DNA from: Bacteroidales bacterium
GTDB taxonomy: Bacteria; Bacteroidota; Bacteroidia; Bacteroidales; UBA932
Assembly (NCBI GenBank): GCA_017619675.1
Contig: JAFZRX010000004.1
Location: forward strand, 1 to 64,000
Length of the DNA: 64,000 nt
Reading direction: 5' to 3'
Under the pieces are notes generated by a model. The model was not told the origin of the DNA. It made no database searches and was given only the letters and a program-made list of their open reading frames with translations. Of the stretch, positions 7,677 to 15,796 are shown piece by piece. Each line of letters opens with the position of its first letter. Position 1 is the stretch's first letter. The position numbers and the translations under genes were made by a program.

Positions 7677-8864
7677 ATGCAGTATAGAAAAGACAAAAAC
7701 GGAGTGCCCCTGTCCGTCCTGGGATTCGGTTGCATGCGTTTTGCCAGGTCAGGCGCCTCCATTGACATAGACAAGACGGAGAAGCAGATACTGGCGGCTT
7801 ATCAGGCCGGAGTCAATTATTTTGACACGGCATATATATACCCGGGCAGCGAATCCGCCCTTGGGGAGATCCTCCAGCGCAACGGCCTCAGGGAAAAAGT
7901 GTTCGTGGCCACCAAACTGCCTCAGTACATGATTCACCGCAGCGCGGCCATAGAGAGGTATTTCCAGGAACAGTTGAAGCGACTCCGTACGGACTACATC
8001 GACTACTACCTGATGCATATGATTACGGACTTTGCCCAGTGGGAGGAGTTGAAATCCCTTGGCATCCGGGAATGGATAGCGGAGAAAAAACTGTCAGGGG
8101 CCATCCGCAATGTCGGCTTTTCTTACCATGGGAGCACTGACCAGTTCCTCAAGATTCTGGATGATTACGACTGGGATTTCTGCCAGATACAGTACAATTA
8201 CGTGGACGAGACCACCCAGGCCGGCGCTGCCGGCCTCAAGGCCGCGGCGGCTAAGGGGATTCCGGTGGTGATAATGGAGCCGCTGCGCGGCGGAAAGCTG
8301 GTGAATTCCCTCCCCGCCGCGGCCAGGAAAGCCATCGAGGCCAATCCGCGGGGCTGGAGCCCCGCCGGCTGGGGCCTCCGATGGCTCTACAACCAGCCGG
8401 AAGTCACCGTGGTCCTTTCAGGCATGAACTCTGACCAGATGGTGACCGAAAACATCCGCACCGCCTCCGAGGCTGAAGCGGGCGCTTTCACGGAAGACGA
8501 TTTCGCCCTGATAGAGCAGATACGCACGGAGATACGCAAGACGGAGAAAGTTGGCTGCACAGGCTGCCGCTACTGCATGCCCTGCCCCCAGGGCGTGGAC
8601 ATACCCGGCGCGTTCCGCTGCTACAACGCAATGTATTCCGATTCCAGGACATCTGGCCGTTTCCAGTACGCCCAGACAGTAGTGATGACCCAGAAGCCTG
8701 CATTCGCTTCCCAGTGCATAGAATGCGGCAAATGCGAGAAGCATTGCCCGCAGGGCATCCACATACGGGAGGAACTTAAGGAAGCGGACCGGGCATTGAG
8801 GCCTCTGCCCTACCGCATTGGCATAGCGCTGGCCCGCAAATATATGTTCCGAAAGAAAGGATAA
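7677..8864 (+). CDS. Aldo/keto reductase with C-terminal 4Fe-4S domain
   Basis: A 395-residue cytoplasmic enzyme. Residues 1-285 form the aldo/keto reductase barrel with Asp50, Tyr55, Lys80 and His114 (FDTAYIYPGSE, VATK, LMHM) as the catalytic tetrad. The C-terminal 100 residues carry two cysteine clusters (GCTGCRYCMPCP and CIECGKCEKHCP) of the ferredoxin type. This fused architecture is common in anaerobes and presumably couples NAD(P)H chemistry to iron-sulfur electron transfer. The physiological substrate is unknown. Transcribed alone; it diverges from the YhfC gene. Confidence 0.88.
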   Translation: MQYRKDKNGVPLSVLGFGCMRFARSGASIDIDKTEKQILAAYQAGVNYFDTAYIYPGSESALGEILQRNGLREKVFVATKLPQYMIHRSAAIERYFQEQLKRLRTDYIDYYLMHMITDFAQWEELKSLGIREWIAEKKLSGAIRNVGFSYHGSTDQFLKILDDYDWDFCQIQYNYVDETTQAGAAGLKAAAAKGIPVVIMEPLRGGKLVNSLPAAARKAIEANPRGWSPAGWGLRWLYNQPEVTVVLSGMNSDQMVTENIRTASEAEAGAFTEDDFALIEQIRTEIRKTEKVGCTGCRYCMPCPQGVDIPGAFRCYNAMYSDSRTSGRFQYAQTVVMTQKPAFASQCIECGKCEKHCPQGIHIREELKEADRALRPLPYRIGIALARKYMFRKKG

Positions 8865-8898
8865 AAAATGAACCGGCGGAGAATCACTTCTGCGCCGG
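8861..8898 (-). terminator. Minus-strand intrinsic terminator
   Basis: On the minus strand CCGGCG-c-AGAA-gtga-TTCT-c-CGCCGG (8898 down to 8873) is followed by TTCATTTTTTAT. On the plus strand no T-run follows, so it acts leftward, yet no minus-strand protein gene ends here. It fits the end of the small-RNA unit starting near 9056. Confidence 0.65.
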
Positions 8899-9056
8899 CC
8901 ATTTGTGAATAACCTATATTTTCAACTCTATCTAAATAATTACCAACCCGGTTTCAGAACGATTCCAGGGGTGGAAACCATTAAATAGCCAGATTCAGTA
9001 CCTGCAACAAATGTAAAGTATAGAATTACTTTTCAATTGTATATATACAGGATTTC
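8862..9056 (-). ncRNA. Candidate small RNA (about 195 nt)
   Basis: The gap between the convergent aldo/keto reductase and GH43 genes contains a full transcription unit on the minus strand: a near-consensus promoter (TTG at 9091-9089, 20-base spacer, TATATTTG at 9068-9061), a predicted start near 9056, an internal stem GGTTTC/GAAACC (8979-8974 with 8955-8950) and the terminator at 8898-8861. The longest ATG frame inside is 13 codons, and it falls within the internal stem, so a protein product is unlikely. No known RNA family is recognised. Confidence 0.5.
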
Positions 9057-9060
9057 TTTG

Positions 9061-9091
9061 CAAATATAAATGGTATAAAACAAAAAAACAA
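9061..9091 (-). promoter_or_regulatory. Promoter of the candidate small RNA
   Basis: On the minus strand TTG (9091-9089), exactly 20 bases, then TATATTTG (9068-9061): the best -33/-7 match in the window. It overlaps the T-run of the GH43 terminator. Confidence 0.6.
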
Positions 9092-9111
9092 GCGGTGAAT
9101 TACTTCACCGC
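9081..9111 (-). terminator. Intrinsic terminator of the GH43 gene
   Basis: On the minus strand GCGGTGAA (9111-9104), a four-base loop and TTCACCGC (9099-9092) are followed by TTGTTTTTTTG. It lies 31 bases after the stop of the GH43 gene. Confidence 0.8.
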
Positions 9112-9141
9112 CTGAATAATTATCAATTATTTGTATATACC

Positions 9142-10626
9142 CTAATATTTGAACAGGTAACGGTCGTTCTCCTGAGGGTTGGTAGGGTTCATGTATCCGG
9201 AGTATTTGCCGAATACGGTGGCCTCTATTATGCCCAGTTCAATCTCCTTTGGCCAATCAGTGATCGTAAGGCGGACATAGCGGCACTGCCTTGGATGTTC
9301 TATGTCATCGAATGTGGTATCGGCAATCTTGGTGTTGTTGGTCTGGTCCACCAGCATATACCAGGTGTTTCCGTCCATGGATCCCTCAAGTTTATACTTG
9401 TAGACGGGCTGGATACGGCTTCCGCCCATGATGCCGCGGCTTCCGCCTGCGAACAGGATCCTGAGGCCGTCCACGTCAAACAGGTCGATCACGTTGATAT
9501 CCACTGCAGGTGACAGGTCAAGCATAAGGTAAGGGGCCTTGTCGTCCGGTTTTGGACGCCAGCAAGTTCCCGCAAATTCGTCCACCGCGTAAGAGGCGTA
9601 GAAGCCAGGTTGCTCGGAAGAGAATCCTCCGCGGGAAGACTTGTTCATTGACAGCTGCACGGACTTCCTTCCGGTATCAGGCTTGCCTAACGGCGCGGGC
9701 TGTGGGGTCTCGGTTACCTTCACGGACATGTTGCCAAGTTCGTCGAACTCTATCTTGTCCATTCCTATCTTACGGCCTCCGAACTGTCCTCCAAGGACAA
9801 TTGTATAGAACGCCCAGTATTCTCCATCAGGTCCCTTGATCATTGAACCGTGTGAAGGGCCGGTAACGACGCCGTCGGTCTTGCGCAGGAGAGGATTGTT
9901 GCCTCCGTAGGTATAAGGTCCAAGAGGAGATGTAGCGGTGTAATAACCTGCGGCATAGCTCTTCCATTCCGTTCCGGAGCAAGAATAGGCGCAGTAGTAG
10001 ATGCCGTTCCTCTTAATGATCCACGGTCCCTCTATCCAGGCCACGTTCTGGTATTCGTTGTGCTCTCCCATGTGCTCGAACCAATGCAGCGGGCTGTAAC
10101 TGAACAGGTGGGTTGGAGCGGATACGAACCTTGTGAGATCGTTCTTGTCCAGTTCGACTCCGTATATACCGGTACGGCCGCGTCCGGGCCAGAACAGGTA
10201 CGGGGTGTTGTCGTCATCTACGAACAGCATGGAGTCAAAAGGCACTTTCCATCCCAGTTCGGGGCCTCCCGTATTCTTGAAGGGTCCCAGGTCGTGGAAA
10301 GGTCCCAGCGGGGTGTCGCCTTCCCAGATAGTGATGTCGTTTCCGGTCAGGTAGTACTTTCCGTTGTATTTGTGAACGTCAGGCGCGATTGGGACATTGT
10401 CCACGGGGTGGAACTCCCAGTTCAGGAGATCCTTGGACATCCAGGCGCCGCCGCCCGTACAATACATGTAATAGGTTCCGTCATCGTCCTGGAAGATGGA
10501 TACGTCTCCGGATGCCACTCCGCCCGGGCCGATGGGCATAGGCAGTGGATTGCAATAGCGCTGGGCCCCGGCCGTGAGGCAGAGGAACAGAGCGGCCATT
10601 GAGATAAGCAATGTTTTAATTTTCAT
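9142..10626 (-). CDS. GH43-type glycoside hydrolase with discoidin-like domain
   Basis: A 494-residue secreted protein with a signal peptide (1-21, ending AGA). The five-blade propeller has the GH43 acids: base Asp41 (SGDVSIFQ), modulator Asp131 (PFDSMLF) and acid Glu199 (WIEGPW). Residues of about 345-480 resemble an F5/8 type C (discoidin) carbohydrate-binding module (WRPKPDD, YKYKLEGSMDGNTW, CRYVRLTI). GH43 enzymes remove arabinose or xylose, or cut arabinan or galactan; the specificity is unknown. The gene is divergent from the carboxylesterase gene and has its own terminator. Confidence 0.85.
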   Translation of the reverse strand: MKIKTLLISMAALFLCLTAGAQRYCNPLPMPIGPGGVASGDVSIFQDDDGTYYMYCTGGGAWMSKDLLNWEFHPVDNVPIAPDVHKYNGKYYLTGNDITIWEGDTPLGPFHDLGPFKNTGGPELGWKVPFDSMLFVDDDNTPYLFWPGRGRTGIYGVELDKNDLTRFVSAPTHLFSYSPLHWFEHMGEHNEYQNVAWIEGPWIIKRNGIYYCAYSCSGTEWKSYAAGYYTATSPLGPYTYGGNNPLLRKTDGVVTGPSHGSMIKGPDGEYWAFYTIVLGGQFGGRKIGMDKIEFDELGNMSVKVTETPQPAPLGKPDTGRKSVQLSMNKSSRGGFSSEQPGFYASYAVDEFAGTCWRPKPDDKAPYLMLDLSPAVDINVIDLFDVDGLRILFAGGSRGIMGGSRIQPVYKYKLEGSMDGNTWYMLVDQTNNTKIADTTFDDIEHPRQCRYVRLTITDWPKEIELGIIEATVFGKYSGYMNPTNPQENDRYLFKY

Positions 10627-10724
10627 GGCTTGAAGTTGATTATTTTTTTAAAAATAAGCGAAAGAAAGAATAAATCCAAGAGAGTAAATGATTATATTAG
10701 CAAAGAACTAATAACACTGAACCA

Positions 10725-12359
10725 ATGAGAAGATACATTCCACTGATTGCGGGAATCCTCACCGCAGCGTCACTGCTTGTTTCCTGCGCTTCAAACAGCG
10801 GCAAGAATGCTGAAAGCGACGGCCAGATCCTGTTCATCGGAGATGACATCGCGGTTGCCCAGACCACTTACGGCAAGGTACGCGGTTACATCATCCAGGA
10901 CATCTACACCTTCAAGGGAATCCCCTACGGCGCACCCACTTCGGGAGAGAACCGCTTCATGCCCCCGGTACCTCCGGAGCCATGGGAAGGCATACGCAAC
11001 GCCCTCAACTACGGCGATTCCGCCCCTCAGGTCATAAGTTACCCGCGTACGCCGGAAGCGGCTGGATTCTTCACTGACGCCTGGAACTATGACGTGATCA
11101 GCGAAGACTGCCTCCGCCTGAACGTCTGGACACCCGGACTGGACGGCAAGAAGAGGCCCGTGATAGTATGGCTGCACGGCGGCGGATTCTCCAGCGGAAA
11201 CGCCATCGAGCAGGACGGCTACGGCGGAGAGAACCTGGCCCGCTACGGGGACGTTGTCTTCTGCTCAGTCAACCACCGCCTCAACTGCTTCGGCTATAGT
11301 GACTTCGCCTCAGTCGGAGGAGAAAAATACAAGCACTCCGGCAACGTTGGAATGCTGGACATAGTGGCGGCCCTGCAGTGGATACACGACAATATAACCC
11401 AGTTTGGAGGAGACCCCGGCAACGTGACCGTGATAGGCCAGTCCGGCGGCGGCTCCAAGGTGAGCATGATTGCCACCATGCCGGCCGCAAAGGGACTGGT
11501 GCACAAGGGAGTGGCCCTCTCGGGCAACTCCCTCCAGGGAGCGGACAAGGCATCGGCGGAAGCCCTCGGAGAGCAGATACTCAAAGAGGCGGGGCTCAAG
11601 CCTTCGGAAATCGACAAACTGCAGCAGATGCCTTGGGAAGAGTACTACGCGCTGGCGAACCGCGCCAGCCGCACCCTCCAGCGGGAGAAGGGCATCCGCG
11701 CGAACTTCTCCCCCGTTTCGGACGGAATAGACCTTCCTTTCCACTTCTTTGACGCCAGCGACCCGTCCCTCCCGGACATCCCGCTGCTGTACTGCACCGT
11801 ATTCAACGAGCAGAACCCCAACCGCGAGGACGCCTCCCTTGAGGACATCACCCTTGACGGAGTGATAGAAAGGCTTTCCTCCCGCTACGGAGACGACACA
11901 CGCGCCATTGTGGAAGCATACAACAAGACCTTCCCGGGACGCAGGCCCATCGAGATCTGGGCCCTCCTCACCGGAGTACGCACCAACGTAGTCCGCTCAG
12001 CCAACACAAAACTACAGCAGAAATCCCCTGTCTACATGGCCTGGTTCGGCTGGCAGCCGCCCCTGTTCGACGGCCGCATGCGCTCCTTCCACTGCCTTGA
12101 CATCTGCTTCTGGCTGCACAACACTGACGTGATGCTCACCCACACCGGAGGCGGCAAGCGTCCGCGCGCACTTTCTGACAAGATGTCCGACGCGCTGGTA
12201 GCCTTCATGCGTACCGGAGACCCCAACACCAAGAGCCTGCCTTTCTGGCCAAAATATACCGCTGAAAACGGAGAAGTAATGGTACTGGACGACGTGCCCC
12301 AGGTCATGAACGACCCTGACCGCGAGTGCCGCGCCCTAATTGAAAACATTGGAAGATAA
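10725..12359 (+). CDS. Type-B carboxylesterase lipoprotein
   Basis: A 544-residue alpha/beta hydrolase with a lipoprotein signal (LLVSC, Cys21). It shows the carboxylesterase type-B features YGKVRGY, FKGIPYG, SEDCLRLNVW, the oxyanion segment LHGGGF (150-155) and a nucleophile elbow GQSGGGS (Ser240; the usual form is GESAG). A His in SFHCLDICFW is the likely catalytic His. The substrate is unknown; secretion beside glycosidases suggests ester groups on plant glycans or phenolics. The stop is one base from the ATG of the epimerase gene, so the two form an operon. Confidence 0.85.
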   Translation: MRRYIPLIAGILTAASLLVSCASNSGKNAESDGQILFIGDDIAVAQTTYGKVRGYIIQDIYTFKGIPYGAPTSGENRFMPPVPPEPWEGIRNALNYGDSAPQVISYPRTPEAAGFFTDAWNYDVISEDCLRLNVWTPGLDGKKRPVIVWLHGGGFSSGNAIEQDGYGGENLARYGDVVFCSVNHRLNCFGYSDFASVGGEKYKHSGNVGMLDIVAALQWIHDNITQFGGDPGNVTVIGQSGGGSKVSMIATMPAAKGLVHKGVALSGNSLQGADKASAEALGEQILKEAGLKPSEIDKLQQMPWEEYYALANRASRTLQREKGIRANFSPVSDGIDLPFHFFDASDPSLPDIPLLYCTVFNEQNPNREDASLEDITLDGVIERLSSRYGDDTRAIVEAYNKTFPGRRPIEIWALLTGVRTNVVRSANTKLQQKSPVYMAWFGWQPPLFDGRMRSFHCLDICFWLHNTDVMLTHTGGGKRPRALSDKMSDALVAFMRTGDPNTKSLPFWPKYTAENGEVMVLDDVPQVMNDPDRECRALIENIGR

Positions 12360-12360
12360 T

Positions 12361-13368
12361 ATGAAAGCCCTGTTCATTGGCGGCACCGGGACCATAAGCA
12401 CCGCCATCACCCAGAGAATAGCCTCAATGCCCGGTTGGGAGCTGTACCTGATCAACCGCGGCAACCGCAGCAGGGTGATTCCGCCAAACGTGAAACTGAT
12501 CGTTGCCGACATCAACGACGAGGAAGACGTCCGCCTCAAGCTGGAAGGCCTACAGTTTGACTGCGTTTGCGACTTCATAGGCTTCGTGCCTTCCCAGGTG
12601 GAACGCGACTATAGGCTGTTCAAGGACATCACCAAACAGTACATGTACATCAGTTCCGCTTCCGCCTATGAGAAGCCTGCAAGCAATTATATCATAAGAG
12701 AGGAGACTCCCCTGGTCAATCCCTTCTGGCAGTACTCCCGCGACAAGATCGCCTGCGAGGCTTTCCTGATGGAGAAATACCGCAGCGAGGGCTTCCCCGT
12801 TACCATAATCAGGCCCACATATACCTATGACGAGCGCAGCGTCCCCCTGAGCGTGACGGGAAACAGCGGCTCCTGGCAGGTGCTGGACCGCATGCTCAAA
12901 GGCAAGCAGGTCATCATCCAGGGCGACGGCACGTCGCTGTGGACAATGACCCACAACAGCGATTTCGCAAAGGGATTCGTAGGCCTGATGGGCAATGAGA
13001 AGGCCATAGGCCAGGCCGTGCAGATCACATCGGACGAGACCCTGACCTGGACCCAGATATACCAGTGCGTGGCCGATGCGCTGGGCGTGGAACTCCACCC
13101 TTACTACATCTCATCCTGGTTCCTTGCGGATGTCGGCCAGGAGTATGACTTCAAGGGAGGGCTCCTTGGCGACAAGGCCTGCAGCGTGGTGTTCGACAAC
13201 TCCAAATTGAAGAGCCTTGTTCCGGACTTCAAGCCAGAAGTGCCATTCGCCCAGGGCATAAAGAGGACTGTGGATTACATCCACGAGCACCCGCAGCTCA
13301 AGCGCCCCGACCCCCGGTTCGACGCCTGGTGCGACAACCTCATCGCCAAGATGGAATCCATCAAGTAA
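12361..13368 (+). CDS. NAD-dependent epimerase/dehydratase (SDR family)
   Basis: A 335-residue Rossmann protein. The start is ATG 12361, immediately before the nucleotide-binding motif GGTGTIS (residues 6-12); the frame also opens at 12340, inside the esterase gene. The layout resembles extended or atypical SDRs acting on nucleotide sugars: SSASAYEK replaces the classical YxxxK, followed by RPTYTYDERS. The reaction is not predictable. It is cytoplasmic, without a signal peptide, and directly follows the secreted esterase gene. Confidence 0.78.
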   Translation: MKALFIGGTGTISTAITQRIASMPGWELYLINRGNRSRVIPPNVKLIVADINDEEDVRLKLEGLQFDCVCDFIGFVPSQVERDYRLFKDITKQYMYISSASAYEKPASNYIIREETPLVNPFWQYSRDKIACEAFLMEKYRSEGFPVTIIRPTYTYDERSVPLSVTGNSGSWQVLDRMLKGKQVIIQGDGTSLWTMTHNSDFAKGFVGLMGNEKAIGQAVQITSDETLTWTQIYQCVADALGVELHPYYISSWFLADVGQEYDFKGGLLGDKACSVVFDNSKLKSLVPDFKPEVPFAQGIKRTVDYIHEHPQLKRPDPRFDAWCDNLIAKMESIK

Positions 13369-13374
13369 CCGGTC

Positions 13375-14016
13375 ATGAGCTGCTACGATACCTGTTTCTT
13401 TGAGCGGTACGCCCACCAGACCCTGCGCAGGTTCCTGGGGCACGAGTATGACGACCTTGTCAACCGTGACCGTCCGGATCTCCAGTCGCCGGACGGCCGC
13501 TCGCTGGGTATCGAGGTGACCCGCGCCATGGAGGAGACCCAGGCCGCGGCCGAGCAGCTCCTGGACAACATGTCCGGCTTCACCCACATGCCAAGCCAGG
13601 AGGACGACTTCGAGCGTTTCATCCTTAGCGGCTACTCCTACGGCCTGGACCTTGGCAGGTTCCTGAGCCCGCGCGAGTCCCGCTACTGGTCCATGGCCCT
13701 TCCAATGAAGCGTATCCTTGAGAGCAAGGTTTCCAAGATGGTTGACGGCTTCTACGGGGACTTTGACCGCAGCGGGCTTTACGTCTTCTGCAAGGACGAC
13801 ATAGGCATTGCCGACATCATTGGCGCATACCGCCGCGTGATGGCGCTCCAGCGCTACAGCGAGCTCAGGTACAACTACCTTTTCCTCTCAGAGGTCAACT
13901 GCCTGCACGTATGCAACCTCAGCGAGAGGATATCAGACACCTACCGGGTCTCAAGCTACGACATTTCGCTTGAGACCCGGCGGGAAATCTATGGGGCTGC
14001 GCTGGAGGCTACTTGA
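13375..14016 (+). CDS. Unknown protein with possible PD-(D/E)XK nuclease-like motif
   Basis: A 213-residue soluble protein starting six bases after the epimerase gene, so it is the third gene of that unit. I do not recognise the family. Residues of about 31-47 (DRPDLQSPDGRSLGIEVT) have the D...ExT spacing seen in PD-(D/E)XK nuclease-like folds, in which a strand-turn-strand carries the acids; the final Lys position reads T. The rest is helical and rich in Arg and Tyr. It is convergent with the MFS gene 11 bases away. Confidence 0.5.
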   Translation: MSCYDTCFFERYAHQTLRRFLGHEYDDLVNRDRPDLQSPDGRSLGIEVTRAMEETQAAAEQLLDNMSGFTHMPSQEDDFERFILSGYSYGLDLGRFLSPRESRYWSMALPMKRILESKVSKMVDGFYGDFDRSGLYVFCKDDIGIADIIGAYRRVMALQRYSELRYNYLFLSEVNCLHVCNLSERISDTYRVSSYDISLETRREIYGAALEAT

Positions 14017-14027
14017 CGCCTTCAGGG

Positions 14028-15227
14028 TTATTTGTTTTCCAATTGTTTACGCGTCTTGATGGTAGCGGCGTAGATGCTGTTGCAAAGGCCCAGGAACGCC
14101 GAAAGCATGAACAGTGTCTCCACTCCCAAAGTCTTCCATATCCACCCGCCAAGCAGGGCGATGAGCACGGTTATGAGATGGTTTACCGATATCCCGGTGG
14201 ATATGGTGGCCCGCATCTCCTGTACGCTGTCCGATATATCCTGGACATAGACGTTGGAAGCCATTGAAGCCAGCGAAATCACCGAATCAAGCACGTAATT
14301 CACGCAGCAGATGATGAATGCCGTGTGCATGCTGAAAAGGTGATGCGCAAAGCCGTAAAAAAAGCACACTATTATCAGGATGAGCGTATCGGCGATCATC
14401 ACAACCTTGTATCCTACCTTGTCAATCAGCCTGCCCACCAAAGGCGATAGAACAAAACAGGCGATGGCGGACACTGCGAACAGCAGGCTTATCACCTGGG
14501 TGCTGGCCCCGTAGAACAGGATGAGCACATACGGGCCAAAAGTAAAGAAGACCTGCTTGCGCGCTCCATAAAACACTTCCAGCATATAATACTTCCGGAA
14601 CTTGCGGCGGAAGTAGAAGCGCCTGCGGTTCTCGTCCGTCTTGCTGTTGCCCTTCATGCTCAGGGCCACGCACAGGGCAAGGAGCATGAATGCCGCCGCG
14701 GCCATGAAGACCGGCTTGAAGATATTGCGTCCTGCCACTATGGCCAGCGCCACTATCACGGCTATGTAACCGGCCAGGTTGCCTATCTGGTATACCGATC
14801 CCTGATAACCCAGTGCCTGTCCTCCCCGATTCTCTTTTGCATACTCCAGCGACAGGGTGCTTCTCATTCCCAGTTGGATATGTTCTCCCAGGGAATAGAT
14901 GAAGATAGCGGCCACAACCAGGGACCTCTGGGGGTTTATCAAAGCCTGCATGGTCATTCCGGCCAGCATTATCACCGTTCCAAACTTGTACATCTTCTCC
15001 GCTGAGAAACGGTAGAACACCGCCAGCAGGAGTACAAGCAGCAAGCCAGGAAGTTCCCTGAAGAATTCAGTGACTCCCCTGTCCATCTCCCCCATGTGCA
15101 CCACCTCCGCAAGATAGTTGTCCAGGACTCCCTTGTAAAGGCCATATCCTATGGCAGACAGAAGAAGAGAGAGCAGCAGCGCCTTATATGAGGACTTTTC
15201 CTTGAATACTTTTCCAAGTATATCCAT
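14028..15227 (-). CDS. Major facilitator superfamily transporter
   Basis: A 399-residue inner-membrane protein with about twelve hydrophobic segments and a basic central loop (near 195-205, KGNSKTDENRRRFYFRRKFRK). The general MFS pattern is clear but no substrate signature is recognised. The start is ATG 15227; the longer frame begins with a TTG that is part of the -7 box. The ATG lies six bases after TATATTTG, so the mRNA is nearly leaderless. It follows msrA in the same direction across 21 bases and has its own promoter. Confidence 0.8.
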   Translation of the reverse strand: MDILGKVFKEKSSYKALLLSLLLSAIGYGLYKGVLDNYLAEVVHMGEMDRGVTEFFRELPGLLLVLLLAVFYRFSAEKMYKFGTVIMLAGMTMQALINPQRSLVVAAIFIYSLGEHIQLGMRSTLSLEYAKENRGGQALGYQGSVYQIGNLAGYIAVIVALAIVAGRNIFKPVFMAAAAFMLLALCVALSMKGNSKTDENRRRFYFRRKFRKYYMLEVFYGARKQVFFTFGPYVLILFYGASTQVISLLFAVSAIACFVLSPLVGRLIDKVGYKVVMIADTLILIIVCFFYGFAHHLFSMHTAFIICCVNYVLDSVISLASMASNVYVQDISDSVQEMRATISTGISVNHLITVLIALLGGWIWKTLGVETLFMLSAFLGLCNSIYAATIKTRKQLENK

Positions 15228-15233
15228 CGTTGA

Positions 15234-15241
15234 CAAATATA
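15234..15241 (-). promoter_or_regulatory. -7 box TATATTTG of the MFS gene
   Basis: An exact TAnnTTTG match with six bases (TCAACG) between the box and the ATG at 15227. Confidence 0.5.
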
Positions 15242-15248
15242 CTCAATC

Positions 15249-15764
15249 TTACTTAAGATTTGCCTTTTTTGCAAACTCAAACAGGGCAAGGGGAAGGTGG
15301 CAGTATCCGTCTGGGTTCTTCTCAAGATAGTCCTGGTGATAATCTTCCGCGCTGTAGAAATTGCGAAGGGGTTCCACCTCTACGGCTAGCGGAGCGCCCA
15401 GGGCTTCCTGGACCTGGGAAAAGACTTCCTTGATGACCGGAAGGTCCTCTGGATCGGAGTAATAGATACCCGTACGGTAACGGGTGCCTTCATCTTCTCC
15501 CTGCTTGTTAAGGCTAAGCGGGTCTATTGCTTTGAAATACAGTTCCACAAGGAGGCGGAGCGGAAGCGTCTGCGGGTCGAAGACCACGCGCACGGTTTCC
15601 GCGAAGCCGGTCCTGTCCGTATATACTTCCTTGTACGAAGGGTTTTCACCGTTGCCGTTGGCAAAGCCGGTGCAGGTGTCCACTACGCCGTTGATCATCT
15701 TGAGGTAATGCTCAGTTCCCCAGAAGCATCCTCCTGCCAGATATATAGTCTTGTTTTTATCCAT
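15249..15764 (-). CDS. msrA: Peptide methionine-S-sulfoxide reductase MsrA
   Basis: A 171-residue cytoplasmic repair enzyme that reduces methionine-S-sulfoxide in proteins. GGCFWGTEHY carries the catalytic Cys13. The family blocks TCTGFANG, PSYKEV and SAEDYHQDYL follow. No second (resolving) Cys is seen at the C-terminus. The start is ATG 15764; the longest frame opens at a TTG inside the promoter box. The gene is divergent from prsW across only 32 bases. Confidence 0.95.
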   Translation of the reverse strand: MDKNKTIYLAGGCFWGTEHYLKMINGVVDTCTGFANGNGENPSYKEVYTDRTGFAETVRVVFDPQTLPLRLLVELYFKAIDPLSLNKQGEDEGTRYRTGIYYSDPEDLPVIKEVFSQVQEALGAPLAVEVEPLRNFYSAEDYHQDYLEKNPDGYCHLPLALFEFAKKANLK

Positions 15765-15770
15765 ATGATG

Positions 15771-15778
15771 CAAATATA
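15771..15778 (-). promoter_or_regulatory. -7 box TATATTTG of msrA
   Basis: An exact match with six bases (CATCAT) between the box and the ATG at 15764. It lies back to back with the prsW box, three bases away. Confidence 0.55.
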
Positions 15779-15781
15779 TAT

Positions 15782-15789
15782 TATTTTTG
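15782..15789 (+). promoter_or_regulatory. -7 box TATTTTTG of prsW
   Basis: A TAnnTTTG match seven bases before the ATG at 15797, predicting a leader of only a few bases. Confidence 0.5.
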
Positions 15790-15796
15790 CAATGCT

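Noticed and set aside
12340..12360. Upstream ATG for the epimerase
   Set aside because: It lies inside the esterase gene and puts seven extra residues ahead of the Rossmann motif; ATG 12361 follows the stop directly.
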